Shown here one piece after another: positions 42,320-50,889 of a stretch of 64,000 nucleotides of DNA. The position numbers were made by a program, and so were the translations under genes. A model generated the notes under the pieces. The model was not told the DNA's origin. It worked only from the letters and a program-made list of their open reading frames with translations, and did not search any database. Source of the DNA: Limiplasma sp036652695 (GTDB lineage Bacteria; Bacillota; Clostridia; Christensenellales; Aristaeellaceae); NCBI GenBank assembly GCA_036652695.1, contig JAVVVJ010000004.1, forward strand, positions 1 through 64,000, written 5' to 3'. How positions within the stretch are numbered: position 1 is the first letter of the stretch; each line of letters opens with the position of its first letter.

Positions 42320-44362
42320 ATGGACATCCAGTTTGCGTTGAATGGCATTCATGTGGATATCGGCGTGGATGAGGAGGGGCGCGTGGCGCTGTGGAACTGC
42401 TCTGCGGACGAATGCCCGCGTAGGGGCAATGGTCGATTTGATCCGCTTGTGGAGGTGCAGGGCGTCGGCTACAACCAAAACACGCATCATGGCAGCAAGC
42501 ATGTGCTCCATTCGCCCGGCTCGGAGCTTCGCTACGAGGCGCACGCGCTCACGCGCAATGAGCAAGGCGATGTGTTTACGCTATCGCAGAAGACCGCCGA
42601 TGTGCGCGTAACCACACGCTGGCAGTTTTACGATGGCGTTTGCGCCCTGCGCGCGCTAACGGAGGTGGAGAACCTCGCAGGCGAGGTGTTCCCGCTGCAA
42701 TATCTGTCCTCCTTCGCACTGACCGGCCTTGGCCACGGCAAGGACGCGCGCGGCGGCGACTACCGCATGGCGATTCCGCACAACACTTGGTATGGCGAAT
42801 GCCAGTGGAAGCAGCATACGCTGCACGAGCTGGGCTATGACCCAGTCAACAATTGCAGCGTCAAGCGCATTGGGCTTGGCAATACGGGCACTTGGGCGTG
42901 CGGCGAGCATTTGCCCATGGGCAGCCTTGTGCAACCCGGTCACGCCATGACTTGGCAGATTGAGACAAGCGCGAGCTGGTGCTGGGAGCTGAGCGATTTG
43001 GACGATCAGCTCTACCTGCGGCTCTCCGGCCCCTCGTGGGTGGAGCATCAGTTTCTCAAAAAACTGAAGCCCGGCGAACACTTTACCTCCGTGCCGTGCG
43101 CGGTGGCGTTTTCCAAGGCGGGCTTTGAAGGCACCCTGCGGGAGCTTACGCGGTACCGCCGCCTCATTCGCCGCCCAAATGCGGATAACGCGCACCCCAG
43201 CGTGATTTTTAACGATTATATGAACTGCTTGGATGGCGACCCGACCACCGCGAAGGAGCTGCCGCTGATTGACGCGGCGGCAGAGGCGGGATGCCAGTAT
43301 TACTGTGTGGATGCGGGCTGGTATGACGATGGCCCTTGGTGGGATGGCGTCGGCGAGTGGCTTCCGGCAAAGAAGCGCTTTCCGGGCGGCCTGGGCGAGG
43401 TGCTTGGCTATATTCGCCAAAAGGGCATGATTCCAGGGCTTTGGCTGGAGCTGGAGGTCATGGGCATTCGCTGCCCGCTTGCCAGTCAAGTGCCGGACGA
43501 TTGGTTCTTCCAGCTGCAAGGTCGGCGCGTGATCGATGAAAGCCGCTATCAGCTTGATTTCCGCAACCCGGCGGTCATCCGCCATGCGGATGGCGTGATC
43601 GACCGGCTTGTGCGGGACTATGGCGTGGGCTATATCAAGATGGATTACAACATCAATGCGGGCGTGGGCACAGATCACGCGTCGGACAGCGTGGGCGAAG
43701 GTCTCCTCGCACACACGCGCGCCTACCTTGCTTGGCTGGACGGCGTGTTTGCGCGCTATCCCGAGCTGGTGATTGAGAACTGCTCCAGCGGCGGCATGCG
43801 CATGGAGTATTCGCACCTGAGCCGCTACAGCATCCAAAGCGTGACCGACCAAACCGACTATGTGAAGATGGCCTGCATCGCCTGCAACTGCATGACGGCC
43901 TGCACGCCTGAGCAGGCGGCGATCTGGAGCTATCCCCTGCGCGATGGCGATGAGGAGGCGACTGCCTTTAACATGGTCAACGCCATGCTGCTGCGCATTC
44001 ATCAGAGCGGGCATCTGCCCGAGCTTGCGCCCGCGTGTCGCGCCTTGGTGCACGAGGGCATCCGTCAACATTTGGCGATGACGGAGGAGCTAAAGGATGG
44101 CTTGCCCTTCTGGCCGATGGGTCTAGGTCAGTTTGGCGATGCGTTCCTCTGCGTGGGGGTGGATTGCGGCAATCGCGCTTATTTGGCGGTATGGCACACG
44201 GAGCCATGCACCGCAGAAATTGAAATTCCGCTCGCGGGCTGGCGTGATGCGCGGTGCATTTATCCCCAAGCCCTGCCAACTGTTTACAACTGGGAGGACG
44301 GAGTTTTGCGTGTGGAGCTCAAGGGAGCAAGCGCGCGGTTGTTCAGCCTTGCGGCGAAATAA
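42320..44362 (+). CDS. GH36-type alpha-galactosidase
   Basis: A 680-residue glycoside hydrolase of clan GH-D, family GH36 layout: N-terminal beta-sandwich (about 1-285), (beta/alpha)8 barrel and C-terminal sandwich. Catalytic motifs: nucleophile Asp in GYIKMDYNINAG, ENCSSGGMRMEYS, and the acid/base Asp in SVTDQTDYV. The retained DAGWYDDGPWWDGVGEW is the family's WNSW-like stretch. No signal peptide is present, so it acts on imported oligosaccharides. The ATG at 42320 has GAGGAAGG eight bases upstream. Alpha-galactosidase is likely; alpha-N-acetylgalactosaminidase, known in some GH36 members, cannot be excluded. Confidence 0.83.
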   Translation: MDIQFALNGIHVDIGVDEEGRVALWNCSADECPRRGNGRFDPLVEVQGVGYNQNTHHGSKHVLHSPGSELRYEAHALTRNEQGDVFTLSQKTADVRVTTRWQFYDGVCALRALTEVENLAGEVFPLQYLSSFALTGLGHGKDARGGDYRMAIPHNTWYGECQWKQHTLHELGYDPVNNCSVKRIGLGNTGTWACGEHLPMGSLVQPGHAMTWQIETSASWCWELSDLDDQLYLRLSGPSWVEHQFLKKLKPGEHFTSVPCAVAFSKAGFEGTLRELTRYRRLIRRPNADNAHPSVIFNDYMNCLDGDPTTAKELPLIDAAAEAGCQYYCVDAGWYDDGPWWDGVGEWLPAKKRFPGGLGEVLGYIRQKGMIPGLWLELEVMGIRCPLASQVPDDWFFQLQGRRVIDESRYQLDFRNPAVIRHADGVIDRLVRDYGVGYIKMDYNINAGVGTDHASDSVGEGLLAHTRAYLAWLDGVFARYPELVIENCSSGGMRMEYSHLSRYSIQSVTDQTDYVKMACIACNCMTACTPEQAAIWSYPLRDGDEEATAFNMVNAMLLRIHQSGHLPELAPACRALVHEGIRQHLAMTEELKDGLPFWPMGLGQFGDAFLCVGVDCGNRAYLAVWHTEPCTAEIEIPLAGWRDARCIYPQALPTVYNWEDGVLRVELKGASARLFSLAAK

Positions 44363-44375
44363 TTGCTGGAAATTG

Positions 44376-44403
44376 TGAGGCTGCGTCATTTTGCGCAGCC
44401 TCA
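44376..44403 (+). other. 10-bp perfect stem-loop after the GH36 gene
   Basis: TGAGGCTGCG (44376-44385) pairs exactly with 44394-44403 across an 8-base loop. It lacks a T tract, so it is only a possible terminator or mRNA-end stabiliser. Confidence 0.5.
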
Positions 44404-44451
44404 TGCGCTGGTAAAAACAATTCTTTTGCACCGCCGAGGCTCGAAAAAGCC

Positions 44452-44480
44452 TTGTTGCCGCTCCGGAAACATGCTACAAT
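44452..44480 (+). promoter_or_regulatory. Promoter of the malic enzyme gene
   Basis: -35 TTGTTG (44452-44457), 17-base spacer, -10 TACAAT (44475-44480), 41 bases before the start. Confidence 0.65.
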
Positions 44481-44520
44481 AAGCCGGTTCACACAAGCAT
44501 AAAAGGAGCGATATACAGAT

Positions 44521-45705
44521 ATGGATATCAGAGCCGAGGCGCTTGAAAAGCACTATGAATGGGCTGGCAAGCTGGAAATCGCACCGCGCGTACACATTAC
44601 AGACCGCAAGGCGCTGTCCCTTGCGTACACGCCGGGCGTGGCAGAGCCATGCATGGTCATCCATAACGACATTGATAAATCCTACGAGCTTACGCGCCGC
44701 CATAACCTCGTGGCTGTGATCACGGATGGTACGGCGGTGCTGGGCTTAGGCGATATTGGGCCGGAGGCTGGCATGCCCGTGATGGAAGGCAAATGCGTGC
44801 TGTTCAAGGAATTCGCGGATGTGGATGCGATTCCGCTGTGCATCAAAACCAAAAACGTGGACGAGATTGTGCGCACGGTGTACCTGCTTTCCGGCAGCTT
44901 TGGCGGGATCAACCTAGAGGATATCGGCGCGCCGCGCTGCTTTGAGGTGGAGCGCAAGCTCAAGGAAATCTGCGATATCCCTGTGTTCCATGATGATCAG
45001 CACGGTACGGCGGTGGTTGTGGCGGCGGCGCTGATGAACGCGCTCAAGCTGGTTGGCAAAAAGATGGAGAATACCACCTGCGTTATCAATGGCGCAGGCG
45101 CGGCGGGCATTGCCATCGCAAAGCATTTGCTGCGGTTTGGCATTGGCAATTTAATTTTGCTGGGCAAGCATGGCATTGTGGTGGAGGGGCGTGAAAAGCT
45201 AAGCCCCGCGCAGGAGGAGCTTAGCCATGTGACCAACAAACACCGCCTAAGCGGCGGCCTCAAAGAGGCGGTTGCGGGCGCGGATGCGTTTGTGGGCGTA
45301 AGCGTGCCCGGCGTGATGACGGCGGAGCTGGTGGCGTCCATGGCTGAAAAGCCCATCGTGTTCCCCATGGCTAACCCCGTGCCGGAGATCATGCCCGAGG
45401 TGGCATTGCAGGCGGGTGCGGCGGTCGTTGGCACAGGGCGCAGCGATTATGATAACCAGATTAATAACGTGCTGGCTTTCCCGGGCATCTTTCGGGGTGC
45501 GCTGGACGTGCGTGCGCGGGACATCACCGATGAAATGAAGGTTGCCGCATCGCTGGCGATTGCGGCGCTCGTGACGGATGAGGAGCTTTCATCGAGCTAT
45601 ATTCTGCCACAGGCGTTTGACAAGCGCGTAGGCCCGGCGGTAGCGCGCGCGGTAGCCGAAGCGGCGGTTAAATGCGGCGTTGCGCGCTTGCCCCTCAAGG
45701 GCTGA
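44521..45705 (+). CDS. NAD(P)-dependent malic enzyme, short form
   Basis: A 394-residue oxidative decarboxylase that turns malate into pyruvate and CO2. Seen: LEKHYEWAGKLEI at the start, SLAYTPGVAEPC (malate site), GLGDIGPEAGMPVMEGKCVLFKEFADVDA broken into its family pieces, metal ligands in FHDDQHGTAVV, the dinucleotide fold INGAGAAGIAIAKHLL, and MANPVPEI. The length is that of the short bacterial ME form without a phosphotransacetylase tail. GGAG lies about twelve bases before the ATG. The cofactor is not certain from sequence. A GNAT gene follows closely. Confidence 0.94.
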   Translation: MDIRAEALEKHYEWAGKLEIAPRVHITDRKALSLAYTPGVAEPCMVIHNDIDKSYELTRRHNLVAVITDGTAVLGLGDIGPEAGMPVMEGKCVLFKEFADVDAIPLCIKTKNVDEIVRTVYLLSGSFGGINLEDIGAPRCFEVERKLKEICDIPVFHDDQHGTAVVVAAALMNALKLVGKKMENTTCVINGAGAAGIAIAKHLLRFGIGNLILLGKHGIVVEGREKLSPAQEELSHVTNKHRLSGGLKEAVAGADAFVGVSVPGVMTAELVASMAEKPIVFPMANPVPEIMPEVALQAGAAVVGTGRSDYDNQINNVLAFPGIFRGALDVRARDITDEMKVAASLAIAALVTDEELSSSYILPQAFDKRVGPAVARAVAEAAVKCGVARLPLKG

Positions 45706-45722
45706 AAAGGAACGTGACAGAC

Positions 45723-46226
45723 ATGCTGAGGCTTCGCCCTTACCGTGAAAGCGATGCGGAAACGATTGTTTCTTGGGTGGCGGATGAAAGGGTTTTGCGC
45801 CAGTGGAGCGCAAATCTGCTTGGCGCGTTTCCACCAACAAGCGAAGGCCTGAACGCCTACTATCGCAAAGAGGCAAACGCCGCCCTTATGCCCTTTACCG
45901 CCTTTGATGAAAATGGAGTGGCAGGGCATTTTTTCCTTTGCCTGCGGGATGCGGATATGAAAATTGCCCGCGTCGGACTGGTGATTGTGGATGGCGAAAA
46001 AAGGGGCAAGGGCTATGGCAAAGAGCTGCTCGCACTGGCAAAGGCCTATGCCTTTGGCTTGTTGAAGGCAGAGCGCATGACGCTGGGCGTGTTTGAAAAC
46101 AACGCACAGGCGCGGCATTGCTACCGCGCCTGTGGCTTTCGCCAAATGGAGGGCGAGCTGCGCACATGCCAGTTTGAAAATGGTGAATTGTGGAATTGCT
46201 TCGATATGGAAGCATTGAAAGCGTGA
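45723..46226 (+). CDS. GNAT-family N-acetyltransferase
   Basis: A 167-residue GCN5-type acetyltransferase. Seen: LRLRPYRESDAETIVSW at the start, then ARVGLVIVDGEKRGKGYGKELL, in which RGKGYG is the acetyl-CoA pyrophosphate loop, and LGVFENNAQARHCYRACGF, the motif B end. It resembles the RimJ/RimL group. The start is the ATG at 45723; a GTG at 45714 is possible. It follows the malic enzyme by 17 bases. The acceptor is unknown. Confidence 0.88.
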   Translation: MLRLRPYRESDAETIVSWVADERVLRQWSANLLGAFPPTSEGLNAYYRKEANAALMPFTAFDENGVAGHFFLCLRDADMKIARVGLVIVDGEKRGKGYGKELLALAKAYAFGLLKAERMTLGVFENNAQARHCYRACGFRQMEGELRTCQFENGELWNCFDMEALKA

Positions 46227-46247
46227 AATGCTGCCAACAACGGAGCT

Positions 46248-47306
46248 TTATCCCTCACCATCCGCAGCTGCCATTGCCGCCGCCTTTGCCGCTTTCATGG
46301 CGGTGGGCAAGGGCAGGGCAGAAAGCTCCTGAGGCGAAGCAAAATGCGCATGATGCTCGGCGAGCCACTGCTCTTTAGGCGCTTGGGTGAGCGGGAAGCG
46401 CAGGAGCTGCATCTCCCACACGCGGTGCGTGAAAACATGGCGGGCAGAGCCGAGCGGCACGCAAGCGCCGCAGGAAAGCCCTGCTTCCGATAGCAGCTCG
46501 CGCACGCGGCTGGGATCGGTTTCTTCCTCGATGAGCCAAAAAACATACAGGCCGCGAAGCATGCGTTGGTCACGGCGCACCACAAGCACCTTGCCATCGT
46601 AGGTCAACAGGCAAACCGCTACGTCCACAAGCTTGGGCGGGCGTTTTTTTTCGTGGATGGGCAGAAGCTCCGCATCGCCTTCGTGGGCGGCGTTACATAG
46701 CGCAAACCATGGGCACAGGTCGCAAGCGGGCATTGCGGGCGCGCAGAGCGTTGCGCCAAGCTCCATCAGCGCCTGATTATAGTCGCCAACGCGGGCTGAG
46801 GGAAGGCTTTCAAACACAAGCGCGCGGATCTGTCGCTGCGTGGCGGGCGCGCCGATATCTTCCCGCACGCCGAAAAAACGCGCGGCGACACGGTAGACGT
46901 TGCCGTCAATCGCGGGTACGCGTTCGTCAAAGGCGATGCTGGCAACCGCGCCTGCCGTATACGGCCCGATGCCGCTCAGCTTGAGCATTTCATCATAGCT
47001 GTGCGGAAATTCGCCGCCAAATTCGGCCAGCATGAGCTTCGCGGCCTTTTGCAGGTTGCGTGCGCGGCTGTAGTAGCCAAGCCCCTCCCAAGCCTTCAAA
47101 ACCTGCTCCTGCGGTGCTTGGGCGAGCGCCTCTATGGTGGGGAAAAGCGCCAAAAAGCGTGCGTAGTACCCCTTTACGGTTTCTACGCGCGTCTGCTGGA
47201 GCATGATTTCCGATATCCATATGCGATAGGGGTTTTTGGAGCTGCGCCAAGGCAGATCGCGCTTGACGCGGTCGTACCACGCGAGCAGTAACGGGGCTGG
47301 TTGCAT
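46248..47306 (-). CDS. mutY: Adenine DNA glycosylase MutY
   Basis: A 352-residue base-excision repair glycosylase that removes A opposite 8-oxoG. Seen: catalytic Glu in EIMLQQTRVETV, helix-hairpin-helix LSGIGPYTAGAVASIAF, catalytic Asp in VPAIDGNVYRV, the 4Fe-4S loop C-x6-C-x2-C-x5-C in CAPAMPACDLC with PWFALC, and a C-terminal NUDIX-like domain (from about 225) that reads 8-oxoG. AAGGAGG precedes the ATG. It converges with the GNAT gene and is divergent from groES. Confidence 0.96.
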   Translation of the reverse strand: MQPAPLLLAWYDRVKRDLPWRSSKNPYRIWISEIMLQQTRVETVKGYYARFLALFPTIEALAQAPQEQVLKAWEGLGYYSRARNLQKAAKLMLAEFGGEFPHSYDEMLKLSGIGPYTAGAVASIAFDERVPAIDGNVYRVAARFFGVREDIGAPATQRQIRALVFESLPSARVGDYNQALMELGATLCAPAMPACDLCPWFALCNAAHEGDAELLPIHEKKRPPKLVDVAVCLLTYDGKVLVVRRDQRMLRGLYVFWLIEEETDPSRVRELLSEAGLSCGACVPLGSARHVFTHRVWEMQLLRFPLTQAPKEQWLAEHHAHFASPQELSALPLPTAMKAAKAAAMAAADGEG

Positions 47307-47492
47307 GCTGGTTCCTCCTTACTGGTAGGCAATCGCTATTGTACCATATCGCGGGGTGGATGATGAAATGAAGAATGCGTGAAAACGAGAGAAAAAACGA
47401 GATAATCAGACTTGAATCAAGAAATAGTGGATATGGCTGCTTGCTGTACTTGCAGGAAGGGGATTGATAGGCAATTTCGGGCAGCAGACAGC

Positions 47493-47521
47493 TTGCGCCA
47501 ACCCATGAAATGACGTATAGT
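47493..47521 (+). promoter_or_regulatory. Promoter of groES-groEL
   Basis: -35 TTGCGC (47493-47498), 17-base spacer, -10 TATAGT (47516-47521), ending just before the CIRCE element. Confidence 0.7.
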
Positions 47522-47532
47522 AACACATGTTG

Positions 47533-47559
47533 TTAGCACTCGAGTGGAATGAGTGCTAA
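47533..47559. promoter_or_regulatory. CIRCE operator (HrcA binding site)
   Basis: A perfect TTAGCACTC-N9-GAGTGCTAA inverted repeat, 39 bases before groES and 11 bases past the -10 box. It is the known binding site of the heat-shock repressor HrcA, so groESL should be heat inducible. hrcA itself is not in the window. Confidence 0.98.
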
Positions 47560-47597
47560 CAGAAACAGAATGATAACGAGCAGAGGAGGAAATCTTC

Positions 47598-47882
47598 ATG
47601 AACGTGAAGCCTTTGGGCGACCGTGTGGTCATCAAAAACGTTGAAATGGAAGAAACCACCAAGAGCGGCATTTTGCTGACTGGCACGGCAAAGGAAAAGC
47701 CTCAGATGGCGCAAGTGCTGGCTGTTGGCCCCGGTGGTATGGTGGATGGCAAGGAAGTTGTGATGAATGTCAAGGCTGGCGATAAGGTCATTTACAGCAA
47801 GTATGCCGGCACTGAGGTGAAGATCGACGGCAAAGAGCTTATCATCGTTCGGCAGAGCGATATTTTGGCTACCGTCGAATAA
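47598..47882 (+). CDS. groES: Co-chaperonin GroES
   Basis: A 94-residue GroES that caps the GroEL ring during protein folding. It begins MNVKPLGDRVVIK, has the mobile loop ETTKSGILLTGTAKEKP, and GDKVIYSKYAGTEVK with IVRQSDILA at the end. GAGGAGG precedes the ATG. It is the first gene of the HrcA-controlled groESL operon, 35 bases ahead of groEL. Confidence 0.98.
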   Translation: MNVKPLGDRVVIKNVEMEETTKSGILLTGTAKEKPQMAQVLAVGPGGMVDGKEVVMNVKAGDKVIYSKYAGTEVKIDGKELIIVRQSDILATVE

Positions 47883-47917
47883 AGCACAAGCATATTGTTT
47901 AAGGAGGAACCTTTGTT

Positions 47918-49546
47918 ATGGCGAAGCAAATCAAATACGGCGAGGAAGCACGCCGCGCCTTGGAAAAGGGCATTAATACCCTTGCGGATACCGTTAAGAT
48001 CACCTTGGGCCCGAAGGGGCGCAACGTGGTGTTGGATAAGAAATACGGCTCTCCCCTCATCACCAACGATGGCGTGACCATCGCTAAGGAGATTGAGCTA
48101 GAGGACGCTTTTGAAAATATGGGCGCTCAGCTGGTGAAGGAAGTTGCCACCAAGACCAACGATGTGGCTGGCGACGGCACCACCACCGCAACGCTGCTGG
48201 CACAGGCCATCATCCGCGAAGGTCTGCGCAATCTGGCTGCCGGCGCTAACCCCATGGTGCTCAAGCGCGGCATTGATGCCGGCGTACTGGCTGCCGTGGA
48301 TGGCCTCGCAAAGCTTAGCGAGCCGATCACCAGCAAGCAGGCCATCGCGCAGGTCGCCAGCATTTCCGCGGGCGATGAGGCCATTGGCAAGCTGATTTCC
48401 GAGGCGATGGAGACCGTTGGCAACGATGGCGTCATCACCGTTGAGGAAAGCAAGACCATGAAGACCGAAATGACCATTGTGGAAGGCATGCAGTTTGACC
48501 GCGGCTATGCAAGCGCCTATATGGTTACCGATACCGATAAGATGGAGGCCGTGCTCGACTCCCCCTACATCTTGATCACCGATAAGAAGATCAGCAACAT
48601 TCAGGAAATTCTGCCGGTGCTGGAGAGCGTTGTGCAGGCTGGCAAGAAGCTCCTCATCATCGCCGAGGATGTGGAAGGCGAAGCGCTTTCTACCTTGATT
48701 GTCAACAAGCTTCGCGGTACTTTCACCTGCGTTGCGGTAAAAGCGCCTGGCTTTGGCGATCGCCGCAAGGAAATGCTCCGTGATATCGCGGTGTTGACCG
48801 GCGGCCAAGTGATCAGCGAGGAGCTGGGTCTTGAGCTGAAGGAAACCACCCTTGATATGTTGGGCTCTGCCCGCCAGATCAAGGTGGATAAGGATAATAC
48901 CACCATTGTGGAAGGCGTCGGCGACAAAAAGGAAATTGATGCCCGTATCGCCAGCATCCGCAGCCAGATTGAGGATACCACCAGCGATTACGACAAGGAA
49001 AAGCTCCAAGAGCGCCTTGCCAAGCTTGCGGGCGGCGTAGCGGTCATCCAGGTTGGCGCTGCGACTGAGGTGGAAATGAAGGAGCGCAAGCTGCGCATCG
49101 AGGACGCGCTGGCCGCGACCCGCGCTGCTGTAGAAGAGGGCATTGTGCCCGGCGGCGGCATTGCGCTGATGAACGTGCTGAGCAACGTGCAGGCCGAGCT
49201 TGCCAACTATGCTGGCGATGCCAAGACCGGCGTGGAAATTGTGATTCGCGCGCTGGAAGAGCCTCTGCGCCAGATCAGCAAGAACGCTGGCATCGATGGC
49301 AGCGTGATTGTGGAGAACGTCAAGAATAGCCACAAGAGCGGCTACGGCTTCGATGTGCTCAAGGGCGAATACGTGGATATGATCGAGCGCGGCATCATCG
49401 ACCCCACCAAGGTGACCCGCTCCGCGCTGCAAAACGCTGCGAGCGTTGCAGCCATGGTGCTGACCACCGAGAGCCTTGTGGCGGATATCCCCGCTCCCGA
49501 ACCCCCGGCGGCGCCTGCTGGCGGCGGCATGGGCGGCATGTACTAA
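47918..49546 (+). CDS. groEL: Chaperonin GroEL
   Basis: A 542-residue Hsp60 of full length. Seen: LGPKGRNVVLDKKYGSP and the ATP-site GDGTTTATLLAQAI, with the ATP-hydrolysis Asp in the same segment; the apical domain (about 190-373); VVPGGG-like EEGIVPGGGIALM; and the flexible tail ending GGGMGGMY. GGAGGA precedes the ATG. It closes the operon and is followed by a strong terminator. Confidence 0.99.
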   Translation: MAKQIKYGEEARRALEKGINTLADTVKITLGPKGRNVVLDKKYGSPLITNDGVTIAKEIELEDAFENMGAQLVKEVATKTNDVAGDGTTTATLLAQAIIREGLRNLAAGANPMVLKRGIDAGVLAAVDGLAKLSEPITSKQAIAQVASISAGDEAIGKLISEAMETVGNDGVITVEESKTMKTEMTIVEGMQFDRGYASAYMVTDTDKMEAVLDSPYILITDKKISNIQEILPVLESVVQAGKKLLIIAEDVEGEALSTLIVNKLRGTFTCVAVKAPGFGDRRKEMLRDIAVLTGGQVISEELGLELKETTLDMLGSARQIKVDKDNTTIVEGVGDKKEIDARIASIRSQIEDTTSDYDKEKLQERLAKLAGGVAVIQVGAATEVEMKERKLRIEDALAATRAAVEEGIVPGGGIALMNVLSNVQAELANYAGDAKTGVEIVIRALEEPLRQISKNAGIDGSVIVENVKNSHKSGYGFDVLKGEYVDMIERGIIDPTKVTRSALQNAASVAAMVLTTESLVADIPAPEPPAAPAGGGMGGMY

Positions 49547-49556
49547 GAAATCAATC

Positions 49557-49597
49557 AAAAAGGGCTGCATACCTGCGGGTGTGCAGCCCTTTTTTTC
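49557..49597 (+). terminator. Rho-independent terminator after groEL
   Basis: A 9-10 bp stem (AGGGCTGCA near 49561-49569 with TGCAGCCCT at 49582-49590) with A's before it and T7 after it, 14 bases past the groEL stop. Confidence 0.93.
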
Positions 49598-49599
49598 GA

Positions 49600-49628
49600 T
49601 TGACACGCAGCATTGTTTTTGATATACT
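49600..49628 (+). promoter_or_regulatory. Promoter of the mannobiose operon
   Basis: Perfect -35 TTGACA (49600-49605), 17-base spacer, -10 TATACT (49623-49628), 58 bases before the epimerase start. Confidence 0.8.
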
Positions 49629-49636
49629 CACCCATA

Positions 49637-49653
49637 AGGTTAACCGTTAGCTT
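49637..49653. promoter_or_regulatory. Candidate LacI-type operator of the mannobiose operon
   Basis: AGGTTAACCGTTAGCTT, an odd-centred pseudo-palindrome with six of eight base pairs matching around TAACCGTTA. It lies just after the -10 box, where a LacI repressor would block the polymerase. The LacI gene at 50890 is the natural candidate regulator. Confidence 0.5.
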
Positions 49654-49685
49654 AATAACAAAAGTAACGAAGGGATGTCGGATCA

Positions 49686-50837
49686 ATGCTTGCAAAAATG
49701 ATGCGCGATCACCTTGTGGGAAAGATTCTTCCTTTCTGGCAAGCCCTGCGCGATGAGCAAAGGGGCGGGTTTGTCGGCTATGTGGATGAAAGCCTCACGC
49801 CCAACTTGGATGCGCACAAGGGCTGCATCCTCCACAGCCGTATCCTGTGGAGCTTTTCCACCGCCGCGCGGGTGTTGAAAGCGAGCGCATACCTAGACGA
49901 CGCGGAGCACGCCTACCGTTTTTTGAAGCAATTTGTTGATGAGGAATTTGGCGGAGTCTATTGGTCCGTTACGGCGGACGGGCGACCGCTGGACACCACC
50001 AAGCATACCTACTGCCAAGCCTTTGCAATTTACGGTTTGGCGGCGTATGCGCGTGCGACGGGTCAGCAGGAGCCGCTGGAGCAGGCAATGGGGCTCATGC
50101 GTCTGCTGGAGGAGCGGTGTCGCGACGCGGATGGCTATGGCGAGGCGTATCAGCGAGATTTTTCGCCCGAAAGCAATGAAAAGCTCTCCGAAAACGGCGT
50201 GCTGGCGCAGCGGACGATGAACACGCTGCTGCATGTCATTGAGGCGTATACGGAGCTGTACCGTGCCACCGGCAACGCTCAGGTGCGCGCCTTGGTGGCG
50301 GAGGGTCTAAAAATTGCCCAGCGCAAGCTCTTTAACCCGGACAAGGCGCGGCTGGACGTGTTTTTTGACAACGAGTACCGCTCGCTGATCGATATGCAAT
50401 CCTATGGGCATGACATTGAGGCCTCGTGGCTTCTGTGGGACGCAGCGGAGGCGACGGGCGAGGAGATCGGCACATACCGCTGCATGTGCCTGCGGCTGGC
50501 AGATAGCGTGCTTTTGCGCGCCTTGACGAAAAACGGCCTGCGCAACGAGCGCGTGAATGATGTGAACGATGAAACCCGCGTGTGGTGGGTGCAAGCCGAA
50601 GGCGTGATCGGCTTTTTGAACGCTTACCAGTTAAGCGGCGAAGAGCGCTATCTGCGTGCGTTTGAACAACAATGGGCGTATATCCAGCGCGCCATCGTTG
50701 ATCCGCGCCCGGGCGGGGAATGGTACTGGAGCGTGCAGCCGGATGGCAAACCCACGTGCAAGCCCATTGTGGAGGAGTGGAAATGCCCCTATCACAACAG
50801 CCGCATGTGCCTTGAGGTGATCGGCAGGGCGGGCTGA
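49686..50837 (+). CDS. Cellobiose/mannobiose 2-epimerase (AGE family)
   Basis: A 383-residue (alpha/alpha)6-barrel epimerase that converts the reducing-end glucose of beta-1,4 disaccharides to mannose and back. Conserved CE features: the His in ILHSRILWSFS, TYCQAFAIYGLAAYAR, SYGHDIEASWLLWDAAE, WWVQAEGVIGFLNAY, and the end EWKCPYHNSRMCLE. These distinguish it from N-acylglucosamine 2-epimerase. With the GH130 enzymes downstream it should turn mannobiose into mannosyl-glucose. The ATG at 49686 has AGGGATG-like purines upstream. It is the first gene of the operon. Confidence 0.92.
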   Translation: MLAKMMRDHLVGKILPFWQALRDEQRGGFVGYVDESLTPNLDAHKGCILHSRILWSFSTAARVLKASAYLDDAEHAYRFLKQFVDEEFGGVYWSVTADGRPLDTTKHTYCQAFAIYGLAAYARATGQQEPLEQAMGLMRLLEERCRDADGYGEAYQRDFSPESNEKLSENGVLAQRTMNTLLHVIEAYTELYRATGNAQVRALVAEGLKIAQRKLFNPDKARLDVFFDNEYRSLIDMQSYGHDIEASWLLWDAAEATGEEIGTYRCMCLRLADSVLLRALTKNGLRNERVNDVNDETRVWWVQAEGVIGFLNAYQLSGEERYLRAFEQQWAYIQRAIVDPRPGGEWYWSVQPDGKPTCKPIVEEWKCPYHNSRMCLEVIGRAG

Positions 50838-50889
50838 GCGCAGGGCGTTCCCAACCCGCGCGTATTTCGATAAAGGATGGTTTGAAAAA

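Noticed and set aside
44376..44403. Stem-loop after the GH36 gene as a full terminator
   Set aside because: The stem is perfect but no T tract follows, so I list it only as a stem-loop.
46248..49546. Second or atypical chaperonin island
   Set aside because: GroES/GroEL are canonical full-length proteins under a perfect CIRCE site; ordinary housekeeping.
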